The position numbers and the translations under genes were made by a program. Shown piece by piece: positions 6,932 through 10,847 of a stretch of 10,847 bases of DNA (the first letter of the stretch is position 1; each line of letters starts with the position of its first letter). The DNA is taken from contig CAJYRE010000525.1 in the NCBI GenBank assembly GCA_913776675.1, positions 1 through 10,847 of the forward strand, written 5' to 3'. The notes beneath the pieces were generated by a model, which was given only the letters and a program-made list of their open reading frames with translations, was not told the DNA's origin and did not search any database. This stretch comes from Rhizobiaceae bacterium (lineage in GTDB: Bacteria > Pseudomonadota > Alphaproteobacteria > Rhizobiales > Rhizobiaceae).

Positions 6932-6962
6932 TTCCCCGTCTCCATTCGTTCGGTAACGAGCC

Positions 6963-6989
6963 ATTAAACACTACCGCTTATAGTGTCAA
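6963..6989 (-). promoter_or_regulatory. Leftward promoter with consensus -35
   Basis: On the minus strand a perfect TTGACA (complement of 6984-6989) is followed 15 bases later by TTTAAT (complement of 6963-6968, five of six consensus bases). The spacing is short for sigma-70. The -35 lies in the loop of the 16-bp inverted repeat, so a bound repressor would cover it. Confidence 0.5.
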
Positions 6990-7005
6990 TAAGCGGTAGT
7001 GTTTA
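6965..7005. promoter_or_regulatory. Perfect 16-bp inverted repeat, likely operator
   Basis: TAAACACTACCGCTTA (6965-6980) is matched exactly by its inverse complement at 6990-7005, with nine bases between. The element sits between divergent genes, covers the leftward -35 and -10, and reaches into the rightward -10. The half-site CACTA/TAGTG also recurs inside it. This is the expected layout for autoregulation by the adjacent ribbon-helix-helix protein, though it could also form an RNA hairpin. Confidence 0.6.
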
Positions 7006-7009
7006 TAAT
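7004..7009 (+). promoter_or_regulatory. Rightward -10 box (TATAAT)
   Basis: A consensus TATAAT precedes the regulator gene; the -35 at the right distance (TAGTGT at 6981-6986) is poor, suggesting a weak or regulated promoter. Its first two bases overlap the inverted repeat. Transcription would begin near 7016, about ten bases before the TTG start. Confidence 0.4.
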
Positions 7010-7025
7010 TTGAAAGGCGATTGTT

Positions 7026-7196
7026 TTGGGTAGACCACCATTGCATATGAAACTAACGAATGTCCGTTTCCCGGCTGAAACTCTGGATAGAATTGATGCG
7101 CTGGTCGGCGCAAATCGACGGGCACAATTCATTCGTGAGGTTGTTGAACGGGAACTGGAGCGAATTGAAAAGGCTGATACTACAACGGAAACATAA
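7026..7196 (+). CDS. Ribbon-helix-helix (CopG/Arc-like) regulator
   Basis: A 56-aa DNA-binding protein, the only rightward gene in the phage-derived part. After GRPPL at 2-6 comes the beta strand LTNVRFPAETL, then helix 1 (TLDRIDALVGAN) and helix 2 (RRAQFIREVVERELERI), the standard ribbon-helix-helix pattern that forms a dimer and reads the major groove with the strand. A TTG start at 7026 is chosen because the GRPPL leader is typical of this protein type and GAAAGG lies eight bases before it; the first ATG at 7047 would give 49 aa without GRPPL and has no ribosome binding site. The protein probably binds the perfect inverted repeat at 6965-7005 and controls both itself and the divergent small genes. 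It resembles rhizobial regulators of this size; its exact role in the phage is unknown. Confidence 0.8.
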   Translation: MGRPPLHMKLTNVRFPAETLDRIDALVGANRRAQFIREVVERELERIEKADTTTET

Positions 7197-7207
7197 GGGG
7201 TGGCGGG

Positions 7208-7558
7208 TCAGGCGGTCGCCGCCTGCTTTCGCCGTCGCTTCCTTGACGCCTCGCGGTTACTCTCCCGACGTGCGGCAAGACGCTCTTCTTCGGTTTTATG
7301 AAATGTGTAGCTTCGGACGCCTGTAGCCTTTTTTACGGACTGCTGTTCTTCCCTGTCGCGCTCACGGGCGAGTTTGCGAACGGCGTCATTGGCAAACCAA
7401 AGGCGCGGCTTATAGTCGTGCCTTCCTTGGGCTGCCGCCTGCGCGGCCCGTTTGGCCTTTGCGGCTTCGGCCCGGTTCAGTGAGCCTTTCGCCTTGTCAT
7501 GAGCCAAGCTTTCCCGGAACTTCGCGATAGATTCAGTAAATGCTAACGCAACGCTCAT
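7208..7558 (-). CDS. Very basic hypothetical protein
   Basis: An unrecognised 116-aa protein with a strong ribosome binding site (GAGGTGA) just before its ATG, which supports it as a real gene. It is rich in Arg, Lys and Ala throughout: an Ala/Lys helix at about 29-45, a central YKPRLWF (49-55), a charged helix at 58-76, and a C-terminal Arg-rich run (97-112). The charge pattern suggests binding to nucleic acid. It converges on the ribbon-helix-helix gene with 11 bases between stops and no visible terminator, so the two transcripts would overlap. It follows the gene-free segment downstream of the tape measure gene in the same direction. Confidence 0.7.
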   Translation of the reverse strand: MSVALAFTESIAKFRESLAHDKAKGSLNRAEAAKAKRAAQAAAQGRHDYKPRLWFANDAVRKLARERDREEQQSVKKATGVRSYTFHKTEEERLAARRESNREASRKRRRKQAATA

Positions 7559-8045
7559 TTCGTCACCTCGTCATCAATCGTTATCTAATGAGGTTATAGC
7601 GAGTGCGGCGGTGGCAATGCACAAAAAGCTGAAAGTTTTTGTCGTCCATCATATCCGGGTGCCGCGTCAGCAATCCGTGTGCTTCTCTATATTATATACA
7701 TATATGTTCTTTATATAGATATATATAATATACATATATATAGACGTAGAAGCATAAGGATTGCTGACACACCGGCACCCCCATTACTCGCCGCTTGCGC
7801 GGCTCGCCTGCGCGGCCTTCGGCCTTGCCGCGCCTATCGGCGCGACCAGTGAATTCTTCCTTGCCGGAAGGTGATTCAAGGAAACTCTCCGGCTGCGGTT
7901 CTCGTCCCGGCAAACTGAGAAACCTCTCCCGGTTCAGAATTCCGGGTTTCTGTCATACAGACTCACAGAGAAGCGTTTAAGGTGCCGGATAGGCAATCAC
8001 TCATTCCGGCCCACGAAACGTGCCCACGCCTTCCCCTGAGTCAAA
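7559..8045. other. Gene-free segment downstream of the tape measure gene
   Basis: About 490 bases without a convincing gene on either strand. It contains the large inverted repeat at 7657-7780, a GC hairpin (GCGCGGC 7810-7816 with GCCGCGC 7827-7833) whose left arm is repeated at 7797-7803, a short hairpin GCCGGA/TCCGGC (7984-7989, 8005-8010), and two similar motifs, GAAACTCTCCGG (7881-7892) and GAAACCTCTCCCGG (7919-7932). A TATAAC-like -10 (complement of 7593-7598) may serve the basic-protein gene. The concentration of structure suggests regulatory RNA, terminators or an old insertion. Confidence 0.55.
7657..7780. repeat. Large imperfect inverted repeat with AT-only centre
   Basis: The outer arms pair over GGGTGCCG (7657-7664 with 7773-7780), GTCAGCAATCC (7666-7676 with 7758-7768) and TGCTTCT (7680-7686 with 7748-7754), interrupted by small mismatches. 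The inner part, about 7687-7745, is almost pure A/T and itself folds back; it also contains the near-direct repeat TATATTATATACATATAT / TATATAATATACATATAT. It could be a hairpin RNA, a terminator, or a miniature inverted-repeat element. No target-site duplication is evident. Confidence 0.75.
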
Positions 8046-10751
8046 CTAACGGCTCCTAGTGTTGCCGAAGGCACCGGGCCGCGACTGTTTTCGCATTTCG
8101 TCGGCAATGACACCCCGAACTGTGGTTTCCATCTGCTTCGCCAGCTTCCCGGCGAGGTCGTGGTTCTGTTCCGGTGTTCCGCCGCTGGCGTTCACTGTGA
8201 TAGGTGCGGAAATGGTAATCTGTTGAGTAGGGGCGGCGTTGGTGTTTGCTGCCACGAGATCGGGTGTGCGAAGCGCGGGGGTGCCACCAACATAGCCACC
8301 TTCGGCATAACCGCGAAGTGCGCTATTATGCAGCGCCTCGAGATTGCCGACGCCAATCCGGCGCACTGCGGCTTTCGAAATGACATATTCGCCGCGATGC
8401 ACCACGCCTGCCGGTTCATACTTTCCGCCGTCGCCGGTATAACCACCTTCCGCAAACAAGCTGCTAAGGATTGAACCAAAAATGCCGCCAAAACCTACCC
8501 CTTTGCTACTGTCCGTCTTCGTGCCGAACAGGCTTGCAAGCGGACCTTCGCCCATAAGCGCGGCCTGCAAAGCTGCCTTAATGAGCGTCTGAAGCATGGA
8601 CTGCAATGCCTCTTGCGCGGTCATGGTGCCGGTGATGATACCTGTCAGGGCGTCCGTCATGCTCTCGCCGAAGAACCGGGCGGTTTCTGCTGCGTCCTGC
8701 TGTTTCTGCCTAAAGCTGTCAAAATTCGTTTCTGCCGATGCCATGCCCTGAGCAAGCAAGGCAATTTCCTGCCGCTGTTGCGGGGTTAGTGCAATTCCGG
8801 CACGCTGGGCCTGATTCAGCATTTCATGCTCATAGCGAAGGGCTGCGGCCTGCTTGGCGGTCATGCCAAGCGCCTGCTGTTCAATATCCTGCTGGGCCGA
8901 ATATTCGCGGGCGCTGCCGGTGATCTGGCTATAGGCGTGCGCCTGCTTCTGGGCGGCCTGTGTCAGCTTTTCAATCTCTTCTGCGGTCTGCTTATTCCGA
9001 GCGTCGGCGTCCTCAATATGCCAGTTCTCATTCGAGAGAGGGAAGGACAGGCCGAAGTTGCTTGCGTTTTTATGCACCCACTGCCGGGCTGCGTCAGAGC
9101 CATAGCCAAGGTCAGCGGCGTTGCCCTTGTTGTGCTGGCTCTTGCCGGGCGGTGCCACCCACTTGCGAGCCTCTTCCGGGGAACCATACTTCTTCAGGGC
9201 TTCAAGCCAAAGCTCTTGCTGCCGGGCAATGTCGCGGAAGCCCGAATTGATTGTCACCGCGCCTTTCATGTCGTCGGGCATGGACGCAATCATTTTCGCC
9301 AACTTCTCACGAAACGTTGTCTGCATTCCGGTCAGGCTATCCGCACCCTTGCCCTTCGCAAGGATTGCGGAAAGGTAGGTGGTCGGGTCGTCGGTCGCGC
9401 TCTTGATGTTGAGCGAAGACAGTGCCTTGCCGCGCATCTCGTTTGCCAAGGCAATTTCACGCTGACCGGATGCGCGGGCGATTGCCTGTTTGTAAACGGC
9501 GTCGATTTTGGCCTTGGCGTCCATGTCCTTCAAGGACGTGGCGAGTTCTGGCACTTCCTCTTTCAAAAGGCGGATCGCGTCGGTGTAACTCTTAATACCG
9601 GAAACCGCCTTGCTCGCTGCGCTGCCGGTGCCGGTAAGAGAGCTGTTCAGGTCGTCAAGCGGCGACTTCGCGCCCTTGGCGTTCTGCCCTGTCTGGTAAA
9701 TGAAATCCTCGCCGTAACCATTGCGCCGGTCAAGAATGTCACGAAGGTGCAATGCTTCGGCCTGAAGCCGTTCGATTTCCTTGGTAGACTCGTTGATATT
9801 CATCACGTCGGCGGGTGTGCCGGTGTTGATCTGCTGAAGATCGGCGAGGCGCTGGCGTTCGGCTGCAATCTTGCCATAGACAGACACAAGACGGTCGTTC
9901 ACATTGCGGGTGGTCTGTTCATCCACCTTATTCCAGCTATCAAGGAAATCGTCGGCGGCAAAGGCGAGGCCAAGCACGGCCTGCTTTACGGTGGTGCTGA
10001 TCGTGGTTCCGATTGCGTTCCACTTGCGGTCAAATTCGTCGGCCCGCTGGATCAACTCATCATTCATAACAAGCCCAAGGTTGTGGGCTTCTGCAATCGT
10101 CTTGCGGATGCCGTCAGCACCACGGTCAATAAGCTGGACGAATTTCTCACCACCTTGCCCGCCGAACACTTCATCGAACACGCGAATGCGGGCCGCGCTG
10201 TTGAGGCGCTGCATACGCTCGATAATGTCGAGCAAAAGCTCCTTCGGGTTTTCCAGCTTCCGGGCCAAGTCTTCGGCGCTGTAACCCATGCGCTGGAAAG
10301 ACTCCGCGCCGCTACCGCTGCCGGTCTTGATCCATTCATCGGCGCGAAGGGAAAGCTCCTTCATAGCGTCGGTCAGGGCATCAACGGGGATACGGTTCTG
10401 TTCCGCGACATACTGGAGTTCCTGAAAATCCTTTACATTCAGGCCCGCCATCTTTGCCATGTCGCCAACTTCAGCAACGCCCTTGGCAAGCTCACCCACG
10501 CGCCCGATGATCTGTTCCAGTCCGCCCACGGCCAGCCCGCCTGCGATACCGCCAAGCAAGCCCTTGCCAAAGCTGCCAAGGGTCTTCATTGCGTCACCCA
10601 TGGCCTTTTCGATACCAGAACTGGCGGTTTCCGCTTCCTTCTGGATTGCCTGAAAATTGGTGCGGCTCTTGTTTTTGGAGCGTTCAAGATCACGCTCATA
10701 CTTGTTCAAGCGGGCTTCAAATGTCACTAAAAGGCGCTGGCCTTCATCCAT
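8046..10751 (-). CDS. Phage tail tape measure protein with embedded M15 peptidase
   Basis: A 901-aa protein that sets phage tail length and is ejected during DNA entry. The N-terminal part is helical and charged (1-55), followed by a Gly-rich hydrophobic segment (59-80) and long helices. At about 478-582 lies a VanY/D,D-carboxypeptidase-like M15 domain: INSGFR (501-506), APPGKSQHNKGNAADL (533-548) with His540 and Asp547, and ENWHIE (575-580) with Glu575 and His578, so all zinc and catalytic positions are present. The C-terminal part has a hydrophobic stretch near 692-740, FAEGGYTGDGGKYEPAG and VHRGEYVISKAAVRRIG (about 766-800), typical of lambda-like tape measure ends. The ATG follows AAGGA by nine bases. 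Length is close to that of the lambda protein. The peptidase probably opens peptidoglycan locally during infection. Confidence 0.93.
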   Translation of the reverse strand: MDEGQRLLVTFEARLNKYERDLERSKNKSRTNFQAIQKEAETASSGIEKAMGDAMKTLGSFGKGLLGGIAGGLAVGGLEQIIGRVGELAKGVAEVGDMAKMAGLNVKDFQELQYVAEQNRIPVDALTDAMKELSLRADEWIKTGSGSGAESFQRMGYSAEDLARKLENPKELLLDIIERMQRLNSAARIRVFDEVFGGQGGEKFVQLIDRGADGIRKTIAEAHNLGLVMNDELIQRADEFDRKWNAIGTTISTTVKQAVLGLAFAADDFLDSWNKVDEQTTRNVNDRLVSVYGKIAAERQRLADLQQINTGTPADVMNINESTKEIERLQAEALHLRDILDRRNGYGEDFIYQTGQNAKGAKSPLDDLNSSLTGTGSAASKAVSGIKSYTDAIRLLKEEVPELATSLKDMDAKAKIDAVYKQAIARASGQREIALANEMRGKALSSLNIKSATDDPTTYLSAILAKGKGADSLTGMQTTFREKLAKMIASMPDDMKGAVTINSGFRDIARQQELWLEALKKYGSPEEARKWVAPPGKSQHNKGNAADLGYGSDAARQWVHKNASNFGLSFPLSNENWHIEDADARNKQTAEEIEKLTQAAQKQAHAYSQITGSAREYSAQQDIEQQALGMTAKQAAALRYEHEMLNQAQRAGIALTPQQRQEIALLAQGMASAETNFDSFRQKQQDAAETARFFGESMTDALTGIITGTMTAQEALQSMLQTLIKAALQAALMGEGPLASLFGTKTDSSKGVGFGGIFGSILSSLFAEGGYTGDGGKYEPAGVVHRGEYVISKAAVRRIGVGNLEALHNSALRGYAEGGYVGGTPALRTPDLVAANTNAAPTQQITISAPITVNASGGTPEQNHDLAGKLAKQMETTVRGVIADEMRKQSRPGAFGNTRSR
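9006..9320 (-). other. M15 peptidase domain inside the tape measure protein
   Basis: This is the stretch coding for residues about 478-582. SxHxxGxAxD (538-547) and ExWH (575-578) supply the two His and one Asp zinc ligands and the catalytic Glu expected of M15 D-Ala-D-Ala or L-Ala-D-Glu peptidases. Linker-like sequence (for example the Gly/Ser-rich region near 360-385) precedes it. Confidence 0.85.
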
Positions 10752-10762
10752 TGCAATTATCC

Positions 10763-10847
10763 TTATGCGGCTTCATCGAAAAGCCGTTCAAATTCATCGG
10801 GATCTCGGTCGAAAATCGAACGCTGGTTATCGTTTGCGGCGGCACGA
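10763..10847 (-). CDS. C-terminal end of a small phage protein before the tape measure gene
   Basis: Only the last 27 codons or so are in the window; the gene starts beyond the right edge. The readable end is strongly acidic (IFDRDPDEFERLFDEAA, stop TAA) and the stop lies 11 bases before the tape measure start. Genes in this position in siphophages usually encode tail assembly chaperones (the gpG/gpGT type), often with a programmed frameshift. Position and acidity fit that, but the fragment is too short to prove it. Confidence 0.6.
   Translation of the reverse strand, partial: RAAANDNQRSIFDRDPDEFERLFDEAA

Noticed and set aside
7060..7326. An 88-codon rightward open frame overlapping the regulator gene
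   Set aside because: It is out of frame with the clear ribbon-helix-helix gene and antisense to the basic-protein gene.
7687..7745. A CRISPR array or simple microsatellite in the AT-rich stretch
   Set aside because: There are no regular repeat-spacer units; the sequence is the symmetric core of a larger inverted repeat.
7692..7913. A 73-codon leftward open frame through the large inverted repeat
   Set aside because: Its last third is Tyr/Ile codons from the AT core and it has no ribosome binding site; it is unlikely to be a gene.
8826..10730. A 634-codon rightward open frame
   Set aside because: It lies antisense to the tape measure gene, has no family motifs, and its composition is the expected shadow of a GC-rich coding strand.

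Overview
The window looks like an alphaproteobacterial chromosome, most likely Hyphomicrobiales (the Rhizobium/Agrobacterium/Brucella/Ochrobactrum group). This rests on the moderately GC-rich host genes, the polyamine/sugar-phosphate type ABC operon carrying GDPD and IMPase genes, and a GRPPL-type ribbon-helix-helix protein of a kind familiar from rhizobia. No rRNA, tRNA, integrase or transposase is visible, so genus and exact element boundaries cannot be fixed from this stretch alone.

Left part (1-3239), host metabolism. The 3' end of an ABC permease gene is followed by its ATPase, then by a glycerophosphodiester phosphodiesterase whose start codon overlaps the ATPase stop. Facing them across 21 bases is an inositol-monophosphatase family gene. 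A reasonable inference is uptake of a phosphorylated or phosphodiester compound (glycerophosphoinositol would fit all four genes), followed by intracellular cleavage and dephosphorylation.

Middle (3240-5486), transition zone. It holds an apparent 3' remnant of a regulator gene, then two visibly AT-richer convergent genes of unknown function (a small three-helix membrane protein and a 199-aa helical protein), then a gene-free stretch with a strong GC hairpin. These look like accessory cargo next to a phage-derived region.

Right part (5487-10847), phage-derived region. All genes except one read leftward. From right to left: the tail end of a small acidic protein (position suits a tail assembly chaperone), a 901-aa tail tape measure protein with an embedded M15 peptidase, a 487-base gene-free segment with a 124-base AT-centred inverted repeat, a very basic 116-aa protein, and a control region. 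That region contains a perfect 16-bp inverted repeat between divergent promoters, one driving a small ribbon-helix-helix regulator to the right and one driving two small unknown genes to the left. Last comes a GIY-YIG nuclease gene with its own promoter, bracketed by two related hairpins. No minor tail, fibre or lysis genes follow the tape measure gene, so the tail module either ends abruptly here or has been rearranged.
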